A stretch of DNA of 5,458 nt from CAZYWA01 sp964650975 [NCBI: uncultured bacterium] (lineage in GTDB: Bacteria > JADJOY01): assembly GCA_964650975.1 (NCBI GenBank), contig CAZYWA010000537.1, forward strand, positions 1 through 5,458. Reading direction: 5' to 3'. Shown in pieces: positions 1 to 5,458 of the stretch; position 1 is the stretch's first letter, and each line of letters opens with the position of its first letter. Position numbers and translations under genes: made by a program. The notes below the pieces were generated by a model. It was not told where the DNA came from and ran no database searches. It saw only the letters and a list, made by a program, of their open reading frames with translations.

Positions 1-28
1 CTGCGGCTGCGAGGGACCGCAGCCCTCC
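1..28 (-). repeat. 28-bp dispersed hairpin repeat, copy 1
   Basis: The reverse complement of this stretch is identical, base for base, to 4532-4559, so the two copies lie in inverted orientation about 4.5 kb apart. Each copy can fold on itself: GGCTGCG pairs with CGCAGCC around a 6-nt loop (7 bp). Alternative pairings are GAGGG with CCCTC and CTGCGG with CCGCAG. The match ends at position 28, with only weak similarity beyond it. On the other side the window begins, so the true repeat may be longer. This copy lies beyond the 3' end of the minus-strand chalcone-isomerase-like gene. It looks like a REP-type intergenic repeat, though a fragment of a duplicated coding sequence is also possible. 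Confidence 0.75.
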
Positions 29-248
29 GACGAACGGCGCAGACGCTCGAGCAGTCTCCCGCCAGGCCGCTCATCCAGGCGCTGAATTTCTTTCGTCTAC
101 ACCGTCGTAGAATTTGTGCTCGAATTCGCCCGGCTCGGGGGCCGTGCCTTGCTCGGTTTCAAAATCGTGTCAGAAGGTGATCGGGCGGAGACTCGGGTCT
201 CGCGTGATTCGAGGCATTCCGTGCATCGACGGGCCCGATCCGCTGCGC
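29..248. other. Left-edge spacer with no convincing gene
   Basis: I see no supported gene here. Possible reading frames are short, lack a ribosome binding site, or run antisense into the chalcone-isomerase-like gene. A plus-strand frame open from the left edge ends in TGA at 83-85 and could be the tail of a gene outside the window, but 27 codons cannot settle that. A locally AT-richer patch at 86-127 contains a weak 5-bp hairpin (TCTAC at 96-100 with GTAGA at 107-111). A second weak hairpin (GAGAC at 188-192 with GTCTC at 197-201) lies about 48 nt past the stop of the minus-strand gene. Neither has a proper T-tract. Confidence 0.5.
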
Positions 249-839
249 CTACTTCCCCAGCATCGCCGCTTCCAGGTCCGCATCGACCGGCTGGGTGCCG
301 AACCAGATCTTGGTGAGCGCGGTGTGGAAGTCGGCGCCCTCGATGGTGCCGAGCGGGGCGCCGTCGGCGATCACTTGCGTGCCGGTGCCGGGGACGTAGT
401 CGAGATCGACCACCGAGCCGGTCTCGACCTTGGGCCGCGCGGTGAGCAAAGTCACGATCTTCTTGATGCGGTCCTCGAGCGGGCGCAGCTCGTCGGGCGT
501 GTGGTTGGCGCGGAGGCCTTCCTCGAGGCTCTCCGCCAGCGTCTTCGAGTCGAGGGTGCGGATCATGTGGATGAGGATCCGTTGCGCTCCGGCATCGGCC
601 AGCACCGCGCTCGCGTCCTGCACCGGCGCGGTCGCGTAGAGCGCCCCGACGTAGATCTTCAGGAAGTACTTGGTGCGGATGCCGGCGCCGTTGAGCCGCA
701 GCTCGGGTCCCGCTTCGCCGAGGCGAACGTGATCCGGGACGTCGACGCCGGCGACCTGACGCGCTCGTGCGGTAGCGAGTGGGAGGGCGAGGATCAGTGC
801 CGCGGCCAGCGCCACGCGTCGACGAGTGAGAGTGCTCAT
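249..839 (-). CDS. Exported chalcone-isomerase-like protein
   Basis: This 196-residue protein belongs to the bacterial chalcone-isomerase-like family (Chalcone_3 type). Seen in the sequence: a signal peptide with an RRR n-region (6-8), an Ala/Leu core (9-22) and a likely cleavage after ATARA (26); the hallmark LNGAGIRTK (49-57) followed by IYVGALY (62-68); and a C-terminal IWFGTQP (178-184) that is typical of the family end. Known: plant relatives include true chalcone isomerases and fatty-acid-binding proteins. The bacterial exported members have no settled function, so enzymatic flavonoid isomerisation should not be assumed. The start at 839 is chosen because AAGGAG lies 6 nt upstream and the signal peptide begins there; the in-frame ATG at 914 would place 25 unlikely residues in front. 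It is divergent from the acyl-CoA dehydrogenase gene across 89 nt. A periplasmic ligand-binding role is an inference. Confidence 0.85.
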   Translation of the reverse strand: MSTLTRRRVALAAALILALPLATARARQVAGVDVPDHVRLGEAGPELRLNGAGIRTKYFLKIYVGALYATAPVQDASAVLADAGAQRILIHMIRTLDSKTLAESLEEGLRANHTPDELRPLEDRIKKIVTLLTARPKVETGSVVDLDYVPGTGTQVIADGAPLGTIEGADFHTALTKIWFGTQPVDADLEAAMLGK

Positions 840-928
840 CGCGTGCTCCTTGGTGTCGAGGTTCGAGGTTCGTCCCGGAAACATACCCGGATGTAGACTG
901 AGCGCGTTTTTCAACCGGGAGGAACGCC
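840..928. promoter_or_regulatory. Divergent spacer with two start-deciding RBSs and a 7-bp tandem repeat
   Basis: This 89-nt gap must hold start signals for both flanking genes. The minus-strand gene has AAGGAG (plus-strand CTCCTT, 846-851), which fixes its start at 839. The plus-strand gene has GGGAGGA (917-923), 5 nt before its ATG. Between them TCGAGGT occurs twice head to tail (856-862 and 863-869) with a partial third copy, TCG (870-872). On the minus strand this would fall in the leader just upstream of the ribosome binding site. I found no convincing -35/-10 pair on either strand. Confidence 0.45.
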
Positions 929-2689
929 ATGGACGAGTTGCCGCGGGGTGGATCGTTCCTGTGGGAGAGCGCTGGCAGCCGTCCGGTGGTGACGCCCGAG
1001 CTCTTCACCGACGAGCAGCGCGAGTTCGCGCGCACCGCGCGGGATTTCACCGAAAAGGAGATTCTGCCGCGGCTCGCCTCGATCGAGGCCAAGGACCCCG
1101 GCGTGGTGCCCGACCTGCTGCGCAAGGCGGGCGAGCTCGGGTTGCTCATGGTGGACATACCGGAGGAATACGGCGGGCTCGGTGCCTCGAAGGTCACCAG
1201 CATGCTGGTGGCCGAGCAGTTCGCGACGGTGGGCTCGTTCGCGGTCTCGCTCGGTGCCCACACCGGCATCGGCACGCTGCCGATCGTTTACTACGGCACT
1301 CCCGGGCAAAAGGCGCGCTACCTCCCCGATCTCGCGACCGGCAACAAGCTCGCGGCGTACGCGCTCACCGAGGCCAACTCGGGCTCGGACGCGCTCGCCG
1401 CGCAGGCGCGCGCGGTGCTCTCGCCCGACGGAACCTACTATCGCCTCGACGGCACCAAGCAGTTCATCACCAACGCCGGCTTCGCCGACCTCTTCACGGT
1501 GTTCGCGAAGATCGACGGCGAGCGCTTCACGGCGTTCCTGGTGGAGCGGCGCACCCGCGGCGTCAGCATCGGTCCCGAAGAGCACAAGATGGGCATTCGC
1601 GGCTCGTCGACCTGCTCGCTGATCCTCGACGACGTGCACGTGCCGGTCGAGAACGTGCTGGGCGCGATCGGCCACGGCCACAAGATCGCGTTCAACACGC
1701 TCAACATCGGCCGCTTGAAGCTCGGCGTCGCCGCACTCGGCGGCTCGAAGGACGCGCTCAGGAGCGCCACGCGCTACGCGCTCGACCGCAAGCAGTTTGG
1801 CAAGTCGATCGCCACCTTCGGCCTCATCCGCGAAAAACTCGCCGACATGGCGCTCAAGATCCTGGTCAACGAGTCGCTCGGCTATCGCACCACCGGCATG
1901 ATCGACGAGCATCTCGCGCATGCCACCAGCGACGAGGAGAAGGCGCGCGCCATCGAGGAGTTCTCGGTCGAGGCCTCGATCCTCAAGATCTACGGCTCCG
2001 AGGCGCTCAGTTTCGTGGCGGACGAGGCGGTGCAGATCCACGGCGGCTACGGCTTCATCGAGGAGTACCCGGCGGCGCGCATCCTGCGTGACTCACGGAT
2101 CTTCCGGATCTTCGAAGGCACCAACGAGATCAACCGGCTGATCGTCCCGGGCACGCTCTTCCGGCGCGCGATGAAGGGCGAGCTGCCGCTCATGGACTAC
2201 ACCGAGAAGGTCAAGACCGACGCCGCGGCCGGCAAGGTGCCGCCGGTCGGCGGACCGGCTCACGAAGTCGGACGCGGGATCGCCGAGCGAGCCAAGTGGA
2301 GCACGCTCTTCGTGACTCGCGCCGCGATCGAGAAGTACCTGGGCACCGTCGCCGAGGAGCAAGAGGTGCTGGGCGTGATCGCCGACCTGATGCAGGACTG
2401 CTTCGCGATCGACAGCCTGGTGGCGCGAAACGACGTGGTGCGCGCCCACGGCAGCGACGCCGCCAAGGATTTCGTCGCGGCGGCGCTGGTCGCTTACATC
2501 CCGCCGCTCTGGAGCCGCATCTACCACACCTCGCGCCACCTGCTCATGGACATGCTGGAAGGCGACGAGCTCGCCAAGAACCTCGCGGCGCTCGCGCATC
2601 TCGCCCACGACCTGCCGTGCAAGGTGATGGCGGCCCGGCGGAAGATCGCCGACGCCGTGGTCGCCGCCGGCGGATATCCGCTCGACTGA
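929..2689 (+). CDS. Acyl-CoA dehydrogenase, long VLCAD/FadE-like type
   Basis: This FAD enzyme catalyses the first step of fatty-acid beta-oxidation, turning acyl-CoA into trans-2-enoyl-CoA and passing electrons to electron-transfer flavoprotein. At 586 residues it exceeds the usual ~380-400 by a C-terminal extension (about 410-586), as in the very-long-chain (VLCAD/ACAD9) group. Domains in order: helical N-domain (about 22-140), beta middle domain with TEANSGSD (147-154) and KMGIRGSS (220-227), and helical C-domain with RKQFGK (287-292). The catalytic base is Glu396 in FEGTNEINR, the position used by MCAD and VLCAD. No key residue is missing and there is no frameshift. The start has GGGAGGA 5 nt upstream. 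There is no signal peptide, so it acts in the cytoplasm, perhaps at the membrane through its extension. Chain-length preference is inferred from architecture alone. No electron-transfer flavoprotein, thiolase or hydratase gene lies nearby. Confidence 0.95.
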   Translation: MDELPRGGSFLWESAGSRPVVTPELFTDEQREFARTARDFTEKEILPRLASIEAKDPGVVPDLLRKAGELGLLMVDIPEEYGGLGASKVTSMLVAEQFATVGSFAVSLGAHTGIGTLPIVYYGTPGQKARYLPDLATGNKLAAYALTEANSGSDALAAQARAVLSPDGTYYRLDGTKQFITNAGFADLFTVFAKIDGERFTAFLVERRTRGVSIGPEEHKMGIRGSSTCSLILDDVHVPVENVLGAIGHGHKIAFNTLNIGRLKLGVAALGGSKDALRSATRYALDRKQFGKSIATFGLIREKLADMALKILVNESLGYRTTGMIDEHLAHATSDEEKARAIEEFSVEASILKIYGSEALSFVADEAVQIHGGYGFIEEYPAARILRDSRIFRIFEGTNEINRLIVPGTLFRRAMKGELPLMDYTEKVKTDAAAGKVPPVGGPAHEVGRGIAERAKWSTLFVTRAAIEKYLGTVAEEQEVLGVIADLMQDCFAIDSLVARNDVVRAHGSDAAKDFVAAALVAYIPPLWSRIYHTSRHLLMDMLEGDELAKNLAALAHLAHDLPCKVMAARRKIADAVVAAGGYPLD

Positions 2690-2697
2690 GTTGCTTC

Positions 2698-2744
2698 GGG
2701 GGCTTTCCAAGCCCCCGCCCCGCCCGAAGTGAATTCGGGCGGGG
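2698..2744. terminator. Tandem hairpins between convergent genes, probable bidirectional terminator
   Basis: Two perfect hairpins stand side by side, starting 9 nt after the acyl-CoA dehydrogenase stop. The first pairs 2698-2705 (GGGGGCTT) with 2709-2716 (AAGCCCCC) around a 3-nt loop. The second pairs 2718-2728 with 2734-2744, an 11-bp stem (CCCCGCCCGAA) with loop GTGAA. A competing fold pairs CTTCGGG (2694-2700) with CCCGAAG (2723-2729) and would disrupt both. No T-tract follows on either strand, so this is not a textbook intrinsic terminator; position and stem strength still make transcript ending or 3'-end protection the likeliest role. Confidence 0.6.
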
Positions 2745-2758
2745 CCCCACCCCAAATC

Positions 2759-2776
2759 CGGCGCGACAACGCGCCG
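2759..2776 (-). terminator. Candidate terminator hairpin downstream of the thioredoxin-fold lipoprotein gene
   Basis: A perfect 7-bp stem pairs CGGCGCG (2759-2765) with CGCGCCG (2770-2776) around loop ACAA. Read on the minus strand it is followed by GATTT, a very short T-run. It lies about 95 nt past the stop of the minus-strand gene. A smaller 5-bp hairpin (2847-2859) sits closer to that stop. The role is inferred from position, and the T-run is weak. Confidence 0.35.
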
Positions 2777-2870
2777 ACCGGAATCACCGTTCGACAACGA
2801 CTGCCGGCCGATTGCTTCACAGACTCTCGCTCGTCGAGTCGCTCATCCGCTCCGAGCGGTACGACCCCGG

Positions 2871-3818
2871 TCAGCTCGCCGGCGTCAGCTCGGCGTCGAT
2901 GATGGCCTTGAACTGCTCGAAGGGCTGGGCGCCTTCCAGGTTGTGGCCGTTGATGAAGAACGCGGGCGTGCCGTTGACACCGATCGCCTGACCCTCGGCG
3001 GCTTGCGCCTTCACCTTGGGCAGCGACTTCTTCTGGTCGACGCACTCGTTCCAGTCCTTCATGTTGAGACCGGCCTTCTTGGCGTACTCGGTGGCCTTGG
3101 CCTTCACGTTCTCGGGGTTTGTGTCCGCCTGGTGCTCGAAGAAACCGTGGTAGAGCGCCCAGAACGCGTCGGGCTTCTGCATCTTGGCGCACTCGGCCGC
3201 AACCGCCGCCGGCTCCGCCCACGGATGGAACGGCAGCGGATAGTGCTTGTAGTAGAACTTCACCTTGTCGCCGTAGTTCTTGAGGACGTCGTTTTCCAGC
3301 GTCTGGTAGCCCTTCGAGCAGAACGGGCACTGGAAGTCCGAGTACTCGACGATGGTCACCTTGGCGTCGGCCGGGCCGCGGAACGGCTCGCCGGTCAGGT
3401 CGATCTTGGAGGCGATCTGCTTCGCCTGGTCGCCAGCGGCCTTCTCGCGGTCCGCGGCCTCCTTGGCGAGGTCCACGTTGACGTCGACCGGCGCGCCGAA
3501 CATCACCCAGCGTCCGTCGGGCGACGTGACCAGCGGCACCGAGCGCGTGTTCTGACCCTCGCCCACCTGCAGCGTCGCTTCGGTGAGACCCGGGAAAACC
3601 GTCGAGGCCTGGATGCCGGTGATCGCGGCCGGGATGTTGGGCGGCAGGTTCACCCGCGATCGGAAGAAGCTCACGATCTTGTCCTGAGTCGGCAGCGTGG
3701 GAGCCGGCGGTGGCGTGGGCGCGGCTGGCTCCGCGGGCTTCATCGCCGTGCAAGCGCCGAGCAGCGCCACCGAGAGAACGAGGGCGGGAAATGCGCGGTT
3801 TCGGTTCCGTGAAGTCAT
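2871..3818 (-). CDS. DsbA/DsbC-like thioredoxin-fold lipoprotein (disulfide oxidoreductase)
   Basis: The 315-residue product probably makes or rearranges disulfide bonds in exported proteins. It starts with a lipoprotein signal: basic n-region, hydrophobic core 9-20 and lipobox LGAC with Cys23 as the lipidated residue. A Pro/Ala-rich linker follows (28-43), then a domain at about 44-118 whose SPDGRW...G...DV pattern recalls the DsbC dimerisation domain. A charged stretch leads to a DsbA-type thioredoxin domain (about 147-315). The redox motif is CPFC (164-167) and the cis-proline is Pro285 in GTPAFF. Cys210 and Cys259 form a possible second, structural pair in the helical insertion. The start has GGAG 5 nt upstream. 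It lies 96 nt downstream of the DUF962 gene on the same strand. The family call is firm; oxidase versus isomerase cannot be decided from sequence. No DsbB or DsbD partner lies in the window. Confidence 0.9.
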   Translation of the reverse strand: MTSRNRNRAFPALVLSVALLGACTAMKPAEPAAPTPPPAPTLPTQDKIVSFFRSRVNLPPNIPAAITGIQASTVFPGLTEATLQVGEGQNTRSVPLVTSPDGRWVMFGAPVDVNVDLAKEAADREKAAGDQAKQIASKIDLTGEPFRGPADAKVTIVEYSDFQCPFCSKGYQTLENDVLKNYGDKVKFYYKHYPLPFHPWAEPAAVAAECAKMQKPDAFWALYHGFFEHQADTNPENVKAKATEYAKKAGLNMKDWNECVDQKKSLPKVKAQAAEGQAIGVNGTPAFFINGHNLEGAQPFEQFKAIIDAELTPAS

Positions 3819-3914
3819 TCGATCTCCGGTGTGAAATGGGTTGCGGCGCGAAGGGTTACCATCCCCCGCCCGTGAGCAATGGGCAAGCGCGGGCCGCCTC
3901 CGCGAGGCACTCGG
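3819..3914 (-). other. Spacer between the two minus-strand genes, with a short hairpin
   Basis: This 96-nt gap follows the DUF962 stop and leads into the lipoprotein gene. Six nt after the stop is a 5-bp hairpin (GCCTC 3896-3900 with GAGGC 3904-3908, loop CGC) without a T-tract. The ribosome binding site of the lipoprotein gene (GGAG, minus strand, 3824-3827) is at the other end. I found no clear promoter between them, so the genes may be co-transcribed or independent. Confidence 0.4.
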
Positions 3915-4451
3915 TCATCCGGCCGCGGGCGCCGAATCGGCGGGCGCCGACTCGCGGCGGCGGATCTCGCTCTCGACGCGCTCGAACACATCGCGGCGCA
4001 GGCCGAGCAGCTTGTAGATCTCGGCGACCACGAAGAGCGGCGCGGTGACCTGCGCCATGAGCGCGTTCTCGAAGAGCGCGGGACGCTTGCCCTCGACGCC
4101 GTGCGCGATGAACTGCAGCACGTAGCCTCCGAAGAAGCACCACGCGGCGATGGCGAGCGCTCGCGAGGGCGGAAGCGCCGCCGCGGAGTGGGCGCCCGCG
4201 AGCGCGCCGCCCAGCAGCACCACCGAGCCGTAGGCGAACCCGCGATCGAGCTTGAAGTAGGTCTCGCCGAGCGCGATCGCCGCGATCCAGGCCCCGGTGA
4301 GCCTGAGCCCCGGCAGCCCGACCTCGATCAGCGCCAGCGGAATCAGCGCACCGGTCAGGATGATCGGCACTCCCACCACGTGCGCCGCCACGTTGAGCGG
4401 CGAGCGGTGGTGAGAGCCGTAAAAGACCATCATCTTTTCCCAGCGAGTCAT
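3915..4451 (-). CDS. DUF962/Mpo1-like multi-pass membrane protein
   Basis: This 178-residue membrane protein matches the DUF962 (YGL010w/Mpo1-like) family. Seen: an N-terminal signature with His14, His15, Asn20, His24 and Pro29 in the pattern SHH..PLN..AH..G.P, and a second signature QFIAHGVEGKRPALFEN (113-129) with His117 and Glu120. About four hydrophobic segments lie at roughly 22-44, 51-66, 73-90 and 97-116, with another at 131-149. The tail is charged, then Ala/Pro-rich. Known: yeast Mpo1 is an iron-dependent dioxygenase acting on 2-hydroxy fatty acids in alpha-oxidation, with conserved histidines thought to bind iron. Many bacterial members are uncharacterised, so the same activity here is an inference. 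The start at 4451 is set by GGGAGG 7 nt upstream; a longer in-frame reading to 5210 runs antisense through the exported-protein gene and is rejected. Confidence 0.88.
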   Translation of the reverse strand: MTRWEKMMVFYGSHHRSPLNVAAHVVGVPIILTGALIPLALIEVGLPGLRLTGAWIAAIALGETYFKLDRGFAYGSVVLLGGALAGAHSAAALPPSRALAIAAWCFFGGYVLQFIAHGVEGKRPALFENALMAQVTAPLFVVAEIYKLLGLRRDVFERVESEIRRRESAPADSAPAAG

Positions 4452-4493
4452 GCCGTTTCCTCCCTGCTGGCGAGCGCCTTGCGGTGCATCGCT

Positions 4494-4499
4494 TGTATA
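4494..4499 (-). promoter_or_regulatory. Candidate extended -10 promoter for the DUF962 gene
   Basis: On the minus strand the sequence reads TGCTATACA, an extended -10 (TGN) joined to TATACA, which matches TATAAT at four of six bases. It lies 42 nt before the DUF962 start codon and would give a leader of about 35 nt containing the strong GGGAGG site. No good -35 box is found about 17 bp upstream. The 28-bp repeat begins about 32 bp further upstream. This is a weak consensus call in a GC-rich genome whose sigma factor preferences are unknown. Confidence 0.35.
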
Positions 4500-4531
4500 G
4501 CAGGCATCCACCACCGTCTCGGTTCCTGATT

Positions 4532-4559
4532 GGAGGGCTGCGGTCCCTCGCAGCCGCAG
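4532..4559 (+). repeat. 28-bp dispersed hairpin repeat, copy 2
   Basis: This is the exact reverse complement of window positions 1-28. It lies in the spacer between the divergent DUF962 and exported-protein genes. The main fold pairs GGCTGCG (4536-4542) with CGCAGCC (4549-4555) around GTCCCT. Identity covers the loop and the non-palindromic flanks, which argues for copying of one element rather than two similar protein-binding sites. It is upstream of both neighbours, so it cannot be their terminator. No other copy is visible in the window. Confidence 0.75.
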
Positions 4560-4673
4560 CGCCTCATCTCGACGACCTGCATCCCGCCGCGGTGCGTTTG
4601 CCGGAATGCGGTGGTAGCGTCGGCGCTTCCGAGGAGGCCCGAAAACGCGGCCGCCCTCGATGCCGGAGGAATC

Positions 4674-5458
4674 ATGGACGCTCATCGAAACGGTCGAAGC
4701 GATTGCTGGAAGCTCGTGCTGCGGATGTCCGCGGCGCTGCTGGCCGCGTGCTGCATGGCGCCCGGGCTGGCCTCGGCCGGCGGCGCGACCAGCGTGCAAG
4801 TCACGGCTGGCGGCATCTCGATCCAGCCGAGCGGGGTCTACGACTCGGTGTCGATCACGGTCAGCGGACCTGGCGACACCGCGATCGCGCGGACCTTCGG
4901 CGCGGGCGAGCGCCCGTTCCTGCGGCTCGTCGACGACGCCGGCCACGCGCTGCCCGACGGCCTCTATCTCTACCAGGTGAGCGTGGGGCCGCACGTGGAC
5001 GCCAAGACCCGCGCCGACGCCGAGTCGCGCCGCGCGTCGGACGACCCGCCCGCCGAGAGCGATCCGCTGGTGAGCACCTCCCTTTCGTCGACCTCGGGCC
5101 ACTTCACGATGGCCGGTGGACGCCCCGTGATCGCGAGCGCAGGCGACGAACCCGGTAAGCGCGACGTCACCGCCCAGGACGTGGTCGTGCCCGACGATCA
5201 GATCGTGCAAGGCAGCCAGTGCGTCGGGCTCGACTGCGTCGAGAACGAGAGCTTCGGCTTCGACACCCTGCGGCTCAAGGAGAACAACACCCGGATCGCG
5301 TTCGACGACACCAGCACCGGAGTGGGCTTCCCAGCCAACGACTGGGCACTGGTCGCCAACGACACTGCATCCGGTGGGCTGAATCGCTTCATGATCCAGG
5401 ACGTCACCGCCGGGACGGTTCCGTTCAGCGTGCTGGCCGGCGTGCAGGAGAACTCGTT
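4674..5458 (+). CDS. Exported protein of unknown function, 3' end outside the window
   Basis: The frame stays open from ATG at 4674 to the window end, giving 261 residues with no stop. GGAGG (4665-4669) lies 4 nt upstream. The N-terminus is an export signal: Arg5, Arg8, Lys13 and Arg17, a hydrophobic stretch 18-33, and a likely cleavage after ASA (35). LAAC at 23-26 also fits a lipobox, so lipidation is possible. Residues 36-105 look like a beta-rich domain ending in a DGLYLYQV element reminiscent of Ig-like folds. A polar, low-complexity linker follows (about 110-165). The next module has a close cysteine pair (Cys183, Cys188), FGFDTLRLKENNTRI (194-208), FDDTS (210-214), NDW (222-224) and a NDTASGG element. 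From memory, such modules occur in large secreted bacterial proteins that continue into fibre-like repeats; this was not checked. The function is unknown. Confidence 0.85.
   Translation, partial: MDAHRNGRSDCWKLVLRMSAALLAACCMAPGLASAGGATSVQVTAGGISIQPSGVYDSVSITVSGPGDTAIARTFGAGERPFLRLVDDAGHALPDGLYLYQVSVGPHVDAKTRADAESRRASDDPPAESDPLVSTSLSSTSGHFTMAGGRPVIASAGDEPGKRDVTAQDVVVPDDQIVQGSQCVGLDCVENESFGFDTLRLKENNTRIAFDDTSTGVGFPANDWALVANDTASGGLNRFMIQDVTAGTVPFSVLAGVQENS

Noticed and set aside
86-248. tRNA or small RNA in the left spacer
   Set aside because: There is no T-loop consensus, acceptor stem or CCA context. The hairpins present are only 5 bp.
840-914. Longer form of the chalcone-isomerase-like protein starting at 914
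   Set aside because: It adds 25 residues ahead of a clear signal peptide and would make the AAGGAG site at 846-851 internal. The start at 839 fits both signals.
911-2041. Long antisense and alternative-frame ORFs across the acyl-CoA dehydrogenase (also 826-2091 plus and 2093-2797 minus)
   Set aside because: They are Arg/Ala/Gly-rich shadows expected opposite a high-GC gene. They have no recognisable motifs and overlap a gene with intact catalytic residues.
2943-3812. Plus-strand 289-residue ORF opposite the thioredoxin-fold lipoprotein
   Set aside because: Its composition is that of an antisense shadow (Leu/Val/Arg/Gly-rich without domains), and the minus strand encodes a complete recognised protein.
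4536-4555. Repeat copy read as an operator for a divergent promoter
   Set aside because: The palindrome GGCTGCG-N6-CGCAGCC looks operator-like, but identity between copies includes the spacer and asymmetric flanks, and the other copy is not upstream of a visible gene start. A copied element explains this better.
4452-5210. N-terminal extension of the DUF962 protein to a 431-residue ORF
   Set aside because: The extension is low-complexity and antisense to the exported-protein gene. The family signature begins right after the ATG at 4451, which has a strong ribosome binding site.
1-5458. CRISPR array, phage, transposon or defence system
   Set aside because: No regularly spaced repeats, transposase, integrase, nuclease or helicase motifs are present; the single dispersed repeat pair does not make an array.

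Overview
The window comes from a high-GC bacterium. Third codon positions are mostly G or C, and most genes have a strong GGAGG-type ribosome binding site 4-7 nt before the start. A lipoprotein, two proteins with export signals and a fatty-acid oxidation enzyme suggest an uncultured Gram-negative soil or sediment lineage such as Myxococcota or Candidatus Eisenbacteria. That placement is a guess from style and gene content; there is no rRNA or marker gene here.

Layout, left to right. Positions 1-28 hold one copy of a 28-bp repeat, and 29-248 shows no convincing gene. A periplasmic chalcone-isomerase-like protein (minus, 249-839) is divergent from a 586-residue acyl-CoA dehydrogenase of the long VLCAD-like type (plus, 929-2689). 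A convergent spacer (2690-2870) carries three strong hairpins. It separates the dehydrogenase from a DsbA/DsbC-like thioredoxin-fold lipoprotein (minus, 2871-3818). Upstream of that, on the same strand, is a small membrane protein of the DUF962/Mpo1 family (minus, 3915-4451). A divergent spacer (4452-4673) holds the second copy of the 28-bp repeat, inverted relative to the first. The last gene (plus, from 4674) is an exported protein cut off by the window end.

Functionally, three of the five genes belong to families tied to fatty acids: beta-oxidation (acyl-CoA dehydrogenase), a fold that includes fatty-acid-binding members (chalcone isomerase-like), and alpha-oxidation of 2-hydroxy fatty acids (Mpo1). 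The genes do not form one operon, so a joint pathway is only an inference. The thioredoxin-fold lipoprotein probably makes or reshuffles disulfides in exported proteins. The truncated exported protein at the right end, with a close cysteine pair, is a conceivable client, but nothing here shows that.

I found no CRISPR array, tRNA, rRNA, transposase, phage gene or recognisable defence system. The least ordinary items are the exact 28-bp inverted dispersed repeat and the truncated exported protein.
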